Position numbers and translations under genes: made by a program | Shown here: piece after piece, positions 14,932 to 25,392 of the stretch | How the letters are laid out: every line of letters starts with the position of its first letter | Numbering within the stretch: the stretch's first letter is position 1 | Assembly: GCA_903925745.1 (NCBI GenBank) | Contig: CAIYGQ010000028.1 | Location: forward strand, 1 to 49,707 | Source: an uncultured Actinomycetes bacterium | GTDB lineage: Bacteria; Actinomycetota; Acidimicrobiia; Acidimicrobiales; Microtrichaceae | Direction: 5' to 3' | Length of the DNA: 49,707 nucleotides | The notes under the pieces: model-generated | Seen by the model: only the letters and a program-made list of their open reading frames with translations | The model's database searches: none | Told to the model about the DNA's origin: nothing

Positions 14932-17460
14932 ATGTCGAGCAGTGTTGGATCCAAGCCCATGGACAGGGTTGTGACGTCGGTTGGGCTGTTGCGGATGGTG
15001 GTCGTGCTGGCGGTGCTCGTCGCGACCCAGGTGACGCTGGCATCAGGGCCACTCCCGTCCCCGGTCGCCGCGGACGTTCCGGGTGGGCTCGGGTACGTCC
15101 CGGTCGCGCCGTGCCGCGTGGCCGACACCAGGGTCCCCTCCACGCCCCTCACCCCGGGGAGTACCGGGGTCTTCCGGGTGCGCGGGAACACCAGCCTCGC
15201 CACCCAGGGCGGCAGCGCCACCGGCTGTGGGGTCCCGGTCGACGCTGCGGCGGCAGAGGTGACCATCACCGCGATCGATCCCGTCGCCAACGGTTTCCTC
15301 CGGGCGTTCGGTGCGGGGTCGACCCCGCCGACGGCGACCTTCCTGAACTACTCGACCGGTCGGAGTGCCACGAACACGGGCACGGTCCCCCTGGTGGCAG
15401 CCGGGAACGACGGGGAACTCGGAGTGCTCGTCTTCGGAGTGGATGTCCACGTGGTCGTCGACGTCCAGGGCTACTTCGTCCCGACGACGGGACGCGGGTA
15501 CGTCCCACTGTCGACACCCTGTCGGATCGTCGACACCCGGAACGCGGTCGGGGCGTTCGCCCCCGACGCCGCACGGGAGTACCAGGTGGCCGGGAGCGGG
15601 GCGAACTTCGCCGCGCAGGGCGGCACGCCCGGAGGCTGTGGCGTGCCGGTCGGACTCGGGGCCTTCGAGGTCTCGGTCACGGCGCTCACGACGACCGGCA
15701 AGGGGTTCCTCCGGCTGACGCCCAACGATGGCACCAATCCGAACTCGGTGTTCGTGAACTACTCGCTCGGCGCGAACACCACCAACACGGGTTCGGTCAC
15801 AGCGTCGACGCTCGTCACCAAGGGTCTCGTCGTGCGGAACCTCGGTGCCGACACCCACGTGCTGATCGACGTGCAGGGCTACTACCCGAGCTCGGGTGGA
15901 ACCCGGTACCAGACCGTCACGCCGTGTCGGATCGTGGACAGCCGCAACGCCGGCGGCTCGTTCCCCGCCGGCACCCATCGTTCGTACCAGGTCGGCGGGA
16001 GCTTCGGCGGGCTGCGCGACCAGGGGGTGTCGACGCCGGCCGGCTGCGGCGTGCCGCAGCGCGCCGCCGCAGTCGAGGCGTCCCTGACGGCGGTCGAACC
16101 GGCCGCCGACGGCTTCGCCCGGGCCTATCCGACCGGCCGACCGCTGCCGAACGCCACCATCCTCAACTTCACAGCACTGCGTTCCACCACCAACACCGGC
16201 ACGGTCCCGCTGGCGCCGTCGGGATCCGACGACCTGGTGGTGTCGGTCCTCGGCGGGTCCAGTGGTGTGATCGTCGACGTGTTCGGCTACTACGAGCCGT
16301 CGACCACGACCCCCATCGGCACGGAGATGGTCGACATCGGGGTGGGGCACGCCTGTGCCGTTCTGTCGAACCTGACGCTTCGCTGCTGGGGCTTCAACGC
16401 CTCTGGCGGGCTGGGAACCGGGAACACCACGCAGTCCTCGACGCCGGTGGTGTCCGGTCTGATCGGGGCCCGCCAGGTGGCAGCGGGTCGGTCCACCACC
16501 TGTGCGGTCGCGAACCTCGGTTCCGTGTTCTGCTGGGGCCGCAACCACCGGGGACAGCTCGGCGTCGGCACCACCATCAACTCGAGCGTCGCCCTTCCGG
16601 TGTCGCTCCCCGAGCCGGTCGACCAGATCGCGACCGGTGAGAACCACTCATGTGCCCTGCTCGCCTCTGGCTCCATCCGCTGCTGGGGCCTGAACATCTC
16701 CGGCCAGCTCGGCGACGGAACCACGATCGACCGCCCGTCGCCCGTCGCCGGTCCGGCGCTCTCCGGAGTGGTCCAGATCAGTGCCGGTGACGGCCACACG
16801 TGTGCTGTGCTCTCCTCCGGGGCCGTGCGCTGCTGGGGTGAGAACAGCGCCGGCCAGCTCGGCGACGGCACGACCACGGATCGGACGTCGCCGGTCCAGG
16901 TGCAGGGGCTCGGCGATGTCGTCTCACTCGACGCCGGAGGTGCCAGCACGTGTTCGGTCCTGCGCACCGGCGGCGTCCGTTGCTGGGGACGGAACGTGGA
17001 GGGCCAGCTCGGCAACGGCACGTTCACCTCGTCGCTCGTGCCCGTGCCGGTGTCGAACCTGACCGACGTGCTCCGGGTCGGCGTCGGTGGCTCCGGGTAC
17101 CTCGACGCCAACTCCGGCATCAACCCTCCGGGCCATGCGTGTGCCCTGGTGCTCGGCGGGAGCATCCGATGCTGGGGCAACGGTCAGTTCGGCGAGCTCG
17201 CCTCGTCACCGGTGGTGCCGGTTCCGCCGAGCAGCATCCCGCAGATCGCGCTCCAGAAGATCGGCAACCAATTCGAGTCCATCACCGGAGCGTCCTCGCT
17301 CACCGTCGGCTACGTGGGCAACTGCTTCGCCTCGGCGGGTGCGCCCTCGTCCGACGTCGGCGTGGTCCGCTGCTGGGGGGGCAACTCCAACGGCGAGTCC
17401 GGGACGGGCACGGTCGGAACGGTGGCCGTGGCGACCGCAGCCGTCGGCATCCCGATCTGA
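14932..17460 (+). CDS. Secreted protein with three PCRxxDTR repeats and a seven-bladed RCC1-like propeller
   Basis: The 842-aa product begins with a signal-anchor or Sec signal (VGLLRMVVVLAVLVATQV). Three domains of about 130 residues follow, each opening with PCR(V/I)(A/V)D(T/S)R, holding a GCGVP motif, and closing with DVxGYY or DVQGYF. These repeats are common in secreted actinobacterial proteins, function unknown. From residue 465 on come seven RCC1-type repeats, each with a (R/F)CWG motif and most with GQLG(D/N/V)GT. Cysteines in each blade (HxCA and RCWG) could pair, as in exported RCC1/BLIP-II-like propellers. The ATG at 14932 has GGAGG eight bases upstream. No sorting signal or lipobox is seen. 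Confidence 0.8.
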   Translation: MSSSVGSKPMDRVVTSVGLLRMVVVLAVLVATQVTLASGPLPSPVAADVPGGLGYVPVAPCRVADTRVPSTPLTPGSTGVFRVRGNTSLATQGGSATGCGVPVDAAAAEVTITAIDPVANGFLRAFGAGSTPPTATFLNYSTGRSATNTGTVPLVAAGNDGELGVLVFGVDVHVVVDVQGYFVPTTGRGYVPLSTPCRIVDTRNAVGAFAPDAAREYQVAGSGANFAAQGGTPGGCGVPVGLGAFEVSVTALTTTGKGFLRLTPNDGTNPNSVFVNYSLGANTTNTGSVTASTLVTKGLVVRNLGADTHVLIDVQGYYPSSGGTRYQTVTPCRIVDSRNAGGSFPAGTHRSYQVGGSFGGLRDQGVSTPAGCGVPQRAAAVEASLTAVEPAADGFARAYPTGRPLPNATILNFTALRSTTNTGTVPLAPSGSDDLVVSVLGGSSGVIVDVFGYYEPSTTTPIGTEMVDIGVGHACAVLSNLTLRCWGFNASGGLGTGNTTQSSTPVVSGLIGARQVAAGRSTTCAVANLGSVFCWGRNHRGQLGVGTTINSSVALPVSLPEPVDQIATGENHSCALLASGSIRCWGLNISGQLGDGTTIDRPSPVAGPALSGVVQISAGDGHTCAVLSSGAVRCWGENSAGQLGDGTTTDRTSPVQVQGLGDVVSLDAGGASTCSVLRTGGVRCWGRNVEGQLGNGTFTSSLVPVPVSNLTDVLRVGVGGSGYLDANSGINPPGHACALVLGGSIRCWGNGQFGELASSPVVPVPPSSIPQIALQKIGNQFESITGASSLTVGYVGNCFASAGAPSSDVGVVRCWGGNSNGESGTGTVGTVAVATAAVGIPI

Positions 17461-17486
17461 CGCCCGGTCCGTGCGGCATCAGGGCC

Positions 17487-17571
17487 GTGTTCGGTGTTCG
17501 TGACGGCACGTACCCCGAAGGTTGGCTGGGATCCCCGCTCCCGATAGCCTGTGTTCGGTGTTCGTGACGGC
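17487..17571 (+). repeat. Two direct copies of a 21-bp element before the AbiE-like operon
   Basis: GTGTTCGGTGTTCGTGACGGC occurs without mismatch at 17487-17507 and 17551-17571 (written here once as 21 bases, of which the first 20 suffice to find it). The copies are 64 bp apart start to start. The second copy begins right after the predicted -10 box, so it covers the start of transcription. AbiEi antitoxins are known to repress their own operon by binding repeats, so these may be operators. Confidence 0.6.
17522..17550 (+). promoter_or_regulatory. Predicted promoter of the AbiE-like operon
   Basis: TTGGCT (17522-17527) and TAGCCT (17545-17550) are separated by 17 bp and fit a housekeeping-type actinobacterial promoter (TTGxxx and TAxxxT). 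Transcription would begin near 17557, about 42 bases before the GTG at 17599. Confidence 0.45.
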
Positions 17572-17598
17572 GTGAACCAGGAACCCGGAGGAGTGGTG

Positions 17599-18579
17599 GT
17601 GGCGGATCAGGAGGACGAGCGGGTCACGGTTCTCCCCGACATCGAGGACGACCTCCGGGACGAGTTGATCGCAGCGCTCCAGGCGGTCGGGCTCACCTGC
17701 CGGAGCGACGACGCCGCGCTCGTCGTCGACGGGACCCGACTGGATCCGTTCCTGATCGGTCGGGCACACCCGACGCCCGCCGACCTGACCCAACTCGTCC
17801 AGGACCACCGGCGACGCGCACCCGCAGTCGTCGTCGCTGATCGGATCAGTGAGCCCGGCCGGTCCGTCCTGCGGGACGCCGGGTGGGGATGGCTGGACCG
17901 GCGGGGACACGTCCGGATCTGGTCCAACGGACTCCGGATCGACACCTCCGTGCCCGGGGTGGCCGCCCGGCGGTCGCCGGCCTCCAACCCCTGGACACCG
18001 GTCGGACTCGAGGTCGCACTGGCCGCACTGGTCGACCCTGGCTCACCCGTCACTGCACGGCGGGTGGCGCCGGTCATCGGACGGAGCGTCGGTGCCGTGC
18101 ACGAGCTGCTCGACCGGTTCGGTCACGTCGGGTTGGTCGGCCGGAGCTCGCACCTCCCCCTGATGCCGGAGCTGTTCTGGGAGACCGCAGCCCACTGGCC
18201 TGACGACACCTGGACGCCGCTCGCCGCGCCGATCGCGACGGTCGGCGCGGAGTTGGGTGCGGGTGTGGTGGTGCGGGTCGACGAGCGGGCGGCCACGCTC
18301 GGCGGCGCCCGCATCCCGGCCGCGGGCGACCTGCCGGCGCGTTGCTACGTGACCTCGGCCGCAGCGATGCGACGGGCCCGGCAGCTGGTGGATCGAGACT
18401 CGCCGACCCGTACCTGGGTTCGTGTCCCGCCAGTGCGCTGGTTGCCGCTCAACGACGGTCATCCACCCGACGACGACCACCCCTGGCAGGTCGCCCATCC
18501 GGTGGTCTGCGCCCTGCGACTGGCGTCGGATCCGGCCCGCGGCCGGGAGATCGTCGAGTCGTGGGGGATCGTCGGGTGA
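17599..18579 (+). CDS. AbiEi-like antitoxin of a type IV toxin-antitoxin pair
   Basis: The 326-aa protein has a central restriction-like stretch (VVVADRISEPGRSVLRDAG then WLDRRGHVRIW) and a winged-helix region near residues 135-185 (GLEVALAALVDPG, GRSVGAVHELLDRFGHVGLV). This layout matches AbiEi-family transcriptional antitoxins as found in actinobacteria, though the HTH lies in the middle rather than at the N-terminus. Three GTG codons in a row (17593, 17596, 17599) follow GGAGGA at 17587-17592; the last gives the best spacing. Its stop overlaps the toxin start as GTGA, so the two are coupled. It likely represses its own promoter and opposes the toxin. Confidence 0.72.
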   Translation: MADQEDERVTVLPDIEDDLRDELIAALQAVGLTCRSDDAALVVDGTRLDPFLIGRAHPTPADLTQLVQDHRRRAPAVVVADRISEPGRSVLRDAGWGWLDRRGHVRIWSNGLRIDTSVPGVAARRSPASNPWTPVGLEVALAALVDPGSPVTARRVAPVIGRSVGAVHELLDRFGHVGLVGRSSHLPLMPELFWETAAHWPDDTWTPLAAPIATVGAELGAGVVVRVDERAATLGGARIPAAGDLPARCYVTSAAAMRRARQLVDRDSPTRTWVRVPPVRWLPLNDGHPPDDDHPWQVAHPVVCALRLASDPARGREIVESWGIVG

Positions 18580-19340
18580 GCGCGGTGGAGCCACCAGTGG
18601 TCCTGTCGGGTCGGACGGGAGGGACGACGCACCGAGAGGTGCAGGTGCTGGCGTCGCTGCCTCGGGAACTGGCGCTGATCGGTGGGCTGGCCGTCCTGTG
18701 CCGAGTGGGCGTGCCGCACCGGACCACCGTCGACCTGGATGTCGTGACCCGGGGCCTGGCCACCCAGGATCGGGCGCTCCGGCGGCTCGCGACCACGGTC
18801 ACGGACCCGAGTCGGTACACCTTCGACGACGGCGTGGACCTGGACGTCATCGAGGTGGCTCCGCAGTCGGCCGAGGAGGTCGAGCAGGCCTTCGCCGCAA
18901 CTGGGGGTCCGACCGATCTGGAGCTGAGCGTCGTGGCGCACACCTGGGCACACGATCACGCCACGGTGCTGGACGTGATCGCCGTCGACGACAGCACCGG
19001 CAAGCCCCTCGCCGAGGCTCCGGGTCGACTCGTCGCCACGACGGTCGGGCTGGTCGCCATGAAGGTCGTCGTCGTCCCGCTGCGCGCCGGCCTCCGTTCC
19101 GAGAAGCGCGCATCCGACCTCTACGACCTGGGCCGACTCCTGTCGACCGGCCGGCTCCGATCGGTCGACCTGGATCGGCTCCCGCCGGGCCTCCGGTCCG
19201 CAACCGTCCAGCGGCTCGTCGAGTGGTTCGTCGACCCGGCAGGGCGAGACCGCACCTACCGGGCCGTTCGACGATTCGACGACCCCGTCCTCGATCTGGA
19301 TGAACTCTCGGACGCCGTGGAGGCGATCACCCCGGAGTGA
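18576..19340 (+). CDS. AbiEii-like nucleotidyltransferase toxin
   Basis: The 254-aa product contains the nucleotidyltransferase core of the AbiEii/DUF1814 family: LALIGGLAVLCRVGVPHRTT followed by VDLDVV, the equivalent of the GS/GG-x-DxD active site. Further on, VGLVAMKV and RASDLYDLGRLL match the helical part in which Lys and Asp residues are conserved. AbiEii toxins transfer nucleotides, in known cases to tRNA, stopping growth or aborting phage infection. The GTG start at 18576 overlaps the antitoxin stop by 4 bp. The target here is not known. Confidence 0.78.
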   Translation: MSAVEPPVVLSGRTGGTTHREVQVLASLPRELALIGGLAVLCRVGVPHRTTVDLDVVTRGLATQDRALRRLATTVTDPSRYTFDDGVDLDVIEVAPQSAEEVEQAFAATGGPTDLELSVVAHTWAHDHATVLDVIAVDDSTGKPLAEAPGRLVATTVGLVAMKVVVVPLRAGLRSEKRASDLYDLGRLLSTGRLRSVDLDRLPPGLRSATVQRLVEWFVDPAGRDRTYRAVRRFDDPVLDLDELSDAVEAITPE

Positions 19341-19373
19341 ATCCGGATCAGTGGGTCGGTTCTCTGGCTCTGA

Positions 19374-19395
19374 CGCGCGGGACGTACCCCGCGCG
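19374..19395. terminator. GC hairpin between convergent genes
   Basis: An 8-bp perfect stem (19374-19381 with 19388-19395) with a 6-nt loop lies between the toxin stop (19340) and the end of the minus-strand lipoprotein gene (19417). Confidence 0.6.
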
Positions 19396-19416
19396 CGACC
19401 CCTATGTCGGTGGAGG

Positions 19417-21426
<2,010 letters not shown>

Positions 21427-21681
21427 TCCCCCTCAGGAGCCCACAGCAGCCACTGTGAACCACATCGCTGAATCCCATTCGGGACTTCCCAAGTGTTTAC
21501 CGCCGGAACGGTCCGCCGTCAATGGAGGAATGGCGGCTGCCCTGCCGGCGCATCGGAATCATTCACTGGTGGATCGGCCGGGATTGTGCAAGGATCACCC
21601 GGTTCGTTGTCTGAACGTCGCTCATTCGAGAGCACGTCCAGACGTCGGCGGCCCCGAGACCGGGGTCGAGAGGGGGTTGTC

Positions 21682-23733
21682 GTGAGGGAAGTCGTGCTCA
21701 ACCGCAGCGAGTCCAAGCGATCGGTGCGGCGGGTCGCCGCCGTCGTGTCCGTCGCACTGCTGGGAGGCGTCCTGGCGGCGTGCGCGCCACCGGCCCCGAG
21801 TGGTCCGACGCCCCAGGAGCGGTTCTGCGAGTTCTGGGACAAGGTCGAGCAGAAGGCACCGACCGCGGATCCGGCTGCGCTCGAGGACCAGGCGGTGCTC
21901 GTGAAGGACACCGTCGTCGCCCAGGCCGACCAGACCGAGGTGCTCGGGAACTCCTGCACCGATCCCACCGCCCGCATCGACCTCGACGGCGCGCTGCTCG
22001 CCGAGGGTACGGAGGTCCTGGAGGAGCAGGGGACCGCGTCGACCGACAAGGTCGCCGCCATCACCGGTGAGGAGATCGCAGCCGGTGAGCCGGTGCTGGA
22101 GAACGTCCAGCTCACCGCACTGAGTGCTGAGATCGGCGCCAACGGGATCGTCGTCCGCGGCAACGTGGCCGTTCGCCTGTCCGGGACGACCTCGACGATC
22201 GGGTTCATCGGCACGCTCCAGAACCTCGACAACTGGTCGGTGAGCCTCTCGTCGTCGTCGTTCTCGCTCCCGGGCATCACCACGTCGCCGCTGGTGTTCA
22301 ACGGCACGTTGCGGGTCATCAACGGCGTTCCGTCGCTCAGCCTGTCGGCCCAGGCGAGCTCGGTCAGGATCGGGGACATCTCCGTGACCGGAGCCTCGCT
22401 CAACGTGCAGGCCTCGCCCAGCTCCGGCGTGCAGGCTGCGGTCGCCGGGACGATCAAGGTCGGCCCCAGCACGGTGAGCGGGACGGTCGACGTGGACTTC
22501 GACCGACGAGGCGCGCTGGTCTCGGCGAACGCCGACATCTCCGCCCGGCTGGTCGGCACGCAGGCCGGTGGGAAGAAGATCGACCTGACCGGCAACGTCA
22601 AGATCGTCGGCAACGCCCAAGAGACGTCGATCACGTTCTCGGGCGCAGGCATCCTGGGTGATCTGGTCGTGAATGAGGCCAACGGCTCGCTCGTGCTGGC
22701 CACCAACAAGGCGACCTTCGTCGGTGTCGTCGACGTGCAGCAGGGCGCCAACGTCGTCCGCTTCAACGGCTCCATCGTCTGGGACGGCATCACCGCCTAC
22801 ACGCCGTTCCTGACCCTCCAGGGTGCCGGTGAGTACTCGGGCACGCTCGAGGACGGCACCGAGGTCTCGGTCGCCGGCACGCTCGACACCACCGTCGTGG
22901 GCGGCCAGGTGCGTGCGGTCGTCGAGGGCAACTTCAAGGTCGGCAACCTGCGGGCGAGTGGTTCGGCGATCGTCGACATCAACGGCCCGAACACCACGCT
23001 CGAGATCGCAGCGGAACTGACCAACGCCGGCTTCACCGGCCAGCTGAACGGCGTGGTCGTCATCTCGAACGGTCGTGCCGAACTGGTCGACCTGGACGCC
23101 GTCGTGGTCGGGTCGGTCTCCTTCGGGGACGCCACACTGACGGGCGCGTCCTTCCACGTCGACAGCACCTACGGGAACCCGCTCAACATCCGCTTCGCCG
23201 GCGGCCTGCAGGTCGGCTCGCGGGCCAACGTCAACGCCGACGTCCAGGCTGCGATCGGTCCGAGTGGTGGTCTCATCAGCCTGAGCGGCACCGTCAGCGG
23301 CTCGCTCCTCCTCGACTCGTGGGGCATCGCGAACTTCGACGGTTCGGTCGTCGCCAGCTCCGAGCAGGTGACCCTCACCGGGTCCGGCCGGATCGCCACG
23401 GTCAACTTCCCGCTCGGGATCAACTTCAGCGGGTCGTTCACCTCGAAGCTCAACGAGCCGACCTGGTCGCTCAGCGGCTCCGGGAACTTCCGGATCGCCT
23501 CGATCCAACTCGCCTCCGCCCGCCTGAAGCTGTCGCAGACCGCCGGCATGCAGGCGACCCGCGCCGGCTTCTACTTCAACATCCTCTTCATCCCCACCTA
23601 CCTGGAGGCCGACTTCTACATGCGGCCCGAGGGCGGGTGCTCGAAGGTGCAGCTGACCGGCGGCAGCTTCCTGGCCCGGCCGATCGCAGCGCTCATCCTC
23701 CCGGGCGTGGTCGGCTGTCCGGTCAACGCCTGA
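21682..23733 (+). CDS. Large repeat-rich lipoprotein of unknown function
   Basis: The 683-aa protein starts with a type II signal peptide ending LAAC (C34). A short helical region follows (ERFCEFWDKVEQKAPTADP, with a later NSC). Residues 140-620 are beta-strand repeats of about 20-25 residues with alternating small and hydrophobic residues (GTLQNLDNWSVSLSS, GTIKVGPSTVSGTVDVDFD and similar). This fits a solenoid or long beta-sheet such as seen in lipid-handling or adhesive proteins, but I do not recognise a family. The C-terminal 60 residues hold two Cys. The GTG at 21682 follows AGGGGG by five bases. The gene is divergent from the Gly-rich lipoprotein, with 255 bp between that hold no gene I can see. 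Confidence 0.7.
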   Translation: MREVVLNRSESKRSVRRVAAVVSVALLGGVLAACAPPAPSGPTPQERFCEFWDKVEQKAPTADPAALEDQAVLVKDTVVAQADQTEVLGNSCTDPTARIDLDGALLAEGTEVLEEQGTASTDKVAAITGEEIAAGEPVLENVQLTALSAEIGANGIVVRGNVAVRLSGTTSTIGFIGTLQNLDNWSVSLSSSSFSLPGITTSPLVFNGTLRVINGVPSLSLSAQASSVRIGDISVTGASLNVQASPSSGVQAAVAGTIKVGPSTVSGTVDVDFDRRGALVSANADISARLVGTQAGGKKIDLTGNVKIVGNAQETSITFSGAGILGDLVVNEANGSLVLATNKATFVGVVDVQQGANVVRFNGSIVWDGITAYTPFLTLQGAGEYSGTLEDGTEVSVAGTLDTTVVGGQVRAVVEGNFKVGNLRASGSAIVDINGPNTTLEIAAELTNAGFTGQLNGVVVISNGRAELVDLDAVVVGSVSFGDATLTGASFHVDSTYGNPLNIRFAGGLQVGSRANVNADVQAAIGPSGGLISLSGTVSGSLLLDSWGIANFDGSVVASSEQVTLTGSGRIATVNFPLGINFSGSFTSKLNEPTWSLSGSGNFRIASIQLASARLKLSQTAGMQATRAGFYFNILFIPTYLEADFYMRPEGGCSKVQLTGGSFLARPIAALILPGVVGCPVNA

Positions 23734-23741
23734 GTCCTGAC

Positions 23742-23780
23742 GGGTTCGGCCGGGACGCCCACGGCGTTCCGGCCGAACCC
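23742..23780 (+). terminator. Very strong 18-bp stem terminator
   Basis: Bases 23742-23759 pair with 23763-23780 over 18 positions with one G-T pair and a 3-nt loop. It starts nine bases after the stop of the lipoprotein gene and is the longest hairpin I found in the window. Confidence 0.8.
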
Positions 23781-23858
23781 CAACTCCTCCGTTCTGACGG
23801 GAACGTGAGGTGACGCCGTCTCCGGAGGGCTCCGGACCGTGGTGCCGGGGCCACTTCT

Positions 23859-25346
23859 GTGCCTGATCCGGACGGCGGTCGCGTCCAGGCCCAGCTCCGG
23901 TTGGCCGAGTCCGCCCCCGTGGCCGTGGCCGGTGGCGCCGTGCGGGAGGTGGCACTCGCCGCCGGGGTTCCGGCGGAACGGGCGACCCGGCTCGGTGCGC
24001 TCGTCGAGCAGATCGCCATCGAGGGCCGCGCCCGAGAGGCCGTCGCCGGCGCCACCGACCTGCAGGTCGAGGTTCGGCTGGACGGCGCCGGGCTGCACGT
24101 CGAACTCCGCGACCGTCGACTGCCCCTGGCCGCTGGCGAGGGTCGGCACGCCGACTCCCGTCGGCTCGCGGCCATGGGCTTCGCCGACCGGCTGCGGATC
24201 GAGTCCCTGGGTGAGGAGGGCAACGTCGCGGTCTGCACCGTCCACGTGGACGAGGAGCACATCGCGCACGTTGGCGAGCAGGTACTCGACGAGTCCGCGC
24301 CACGCGCCACCGACGAGGAGGCCGCCACGGTCGTGGTCCGCCGCACCGAGCCCGCTGACGCAGTCGGCGTCGCCCGGTGCGTCTACCGCTGCTACGGCTA
24401 CACGTACCTGGACCCGATGATGTACCGGCCTCGTCAGATCCGACGGGCGATCGAGACGGGGACCATGCGGTCACTGGTCGCCGTCACGGGGTCGGGTGAG
24501 GTGGTCGGTCACATCGCGATGACGTTCGCCCACGTGGGCGATCCGGTGCCAGAGGGCGGCAAGCTCGTCGTCGACCCCCGCTACCGAGGTCGGCACCTGT
24601 CGGAGCAGCTCGGCCTCGCCCGGCTCGAGTGGGCGCGGGAACTCGACCTGCCCGGCGTGTGGGCCGAGTGCGTGACGAACCACCCGTTCTCACAGCGCGA
24701 GGTCGTCGCCATGGGTGGTTCCGAGACGGGGTTCCTGATCGGAGCCCAACCGGCCTCGGTGCACATGGAGGATGTGGCGAACGCCGTCGAGGGCCGCCAC
24801 AGCCTGCTGGCCGTCCACATCCCGGTCGACGACCCGGGGGGCTCGACGATCCACATCGACGCCCCGCACGCCGACCTGGTCGGGCGAATCCGCAATCGGC
24901 TCGGGATCGATCGGACCCTGGTCCCCGACCACGTCGCCGGCACCGGACGCAGCGCAACGCAGATGTCGGTGAGCGCACCCATCGGGCTCGCCGAGCTGCG
25001 CGTCCGCCACATCGGCGCCGACCTGGTCGACCACCTGGCGGCACGACTCGACGAGTTGTCATCGTTCGACCTCGCGGTGGTGCACCTGGACCTCCCGTTG
25101 ACGGATCCGTCGGCGGCGTGGGCGACCGCCCGGGTCGAACGCCTGGGCTGGTTCTTCGGCGCCTGGTTGCCGTGTGCGAGTCCGACCGGTGACGTGCTCC
25201 GCCTGCAGCGCCTGGCTGGTCGACCGGTCGACAACGTGCACGTGGTGTGCGCCCGCGCCGAGGGCGAGGAGGTCCGGGACCACGTCCTGGATGCATGGAG
25301 CCTGGTGGGCGGAGGAGGCCGACGCGAACCGGCAGACACCGGATGA
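23859..25346 (+). CDS. Degenerate histidine-kinase-like ATPase domain fused to a GNAT acetyltransferase domain
   Basis: The 495-aa product starts with about 125 residues that follow the layout of HATPase_c_2 domains. Their key ATP-binding positions look altered: VEQIAIEGR where an N-box is expected, and DRRLPL where DxGxP is expected. From about residue 150 a GNAT fold follows (VVVRRTEPADAVGVARCVYRCYG, VVGHIAMTF, VDPRYRGRHLSEQL, the last being the acetyl-CoA pyrophosphate loop). The C-terminal 180 residues seem to be a second, divergent GNAT-like or related domain. The GTG at 23859 lacks a strong ribosome binding site. The GT61 gene follows after 46 bp on the same strand. Substrate unknown. 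Confidence 0.7.
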   Translation: MPDPDGGRVQAQLRLAESAPVAVAGGAVREVALAAGVPAERATRLGALVEQIAIEGRAREAVAGATDLQVEVRLDGAGLHVELRDRRLPLAAGEGRHADSRRLAAMGFADRLRIESLGEEGNVAVCTVHVDEEHIAHVGEQVLDESAPRATDEEAATVVVRRTEPADAVGVARCVYRCYGYTYLDPMMYRPRQIRRAIETGTMRSLVAVTGSGEVVGHIAMTFAHVGDPVPEGGKLVVDPRYRGRHLSEQLGLARLEWARELDLPGVWAECVTNHPFSQREVVAMGGSETGFLIGAQPASVHMEDVANAVEGRHSLLAVHIPVDDPGGSTIHIDAPHADLVGRIRNRLGIDRTLVPDHVAGTGRSATQMSVSAPIGLAELRVRHIGADLVDHLAARLDELSSFDLAVVHLDLPLTDPSAAWATARVERLGWFFGAWLPCASPTGDVLRLQRLAGRPVDNVHVVCARAEGEEVRDHVLDAWSLVGGGGRREPADTG

Positions 25347-25392
25347 CTCCGGTCGAGCCCGTGCGGGTCCCGAACTGGACGGCCCCGACGCC

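Noticed and set aside
21622-24474. 950-codon minus-strand frame
   Set aside because: It spans the supported plus-strand lipoprotein gene, a terminator and part of the GNAT gene; it is an artefact of high GC content.
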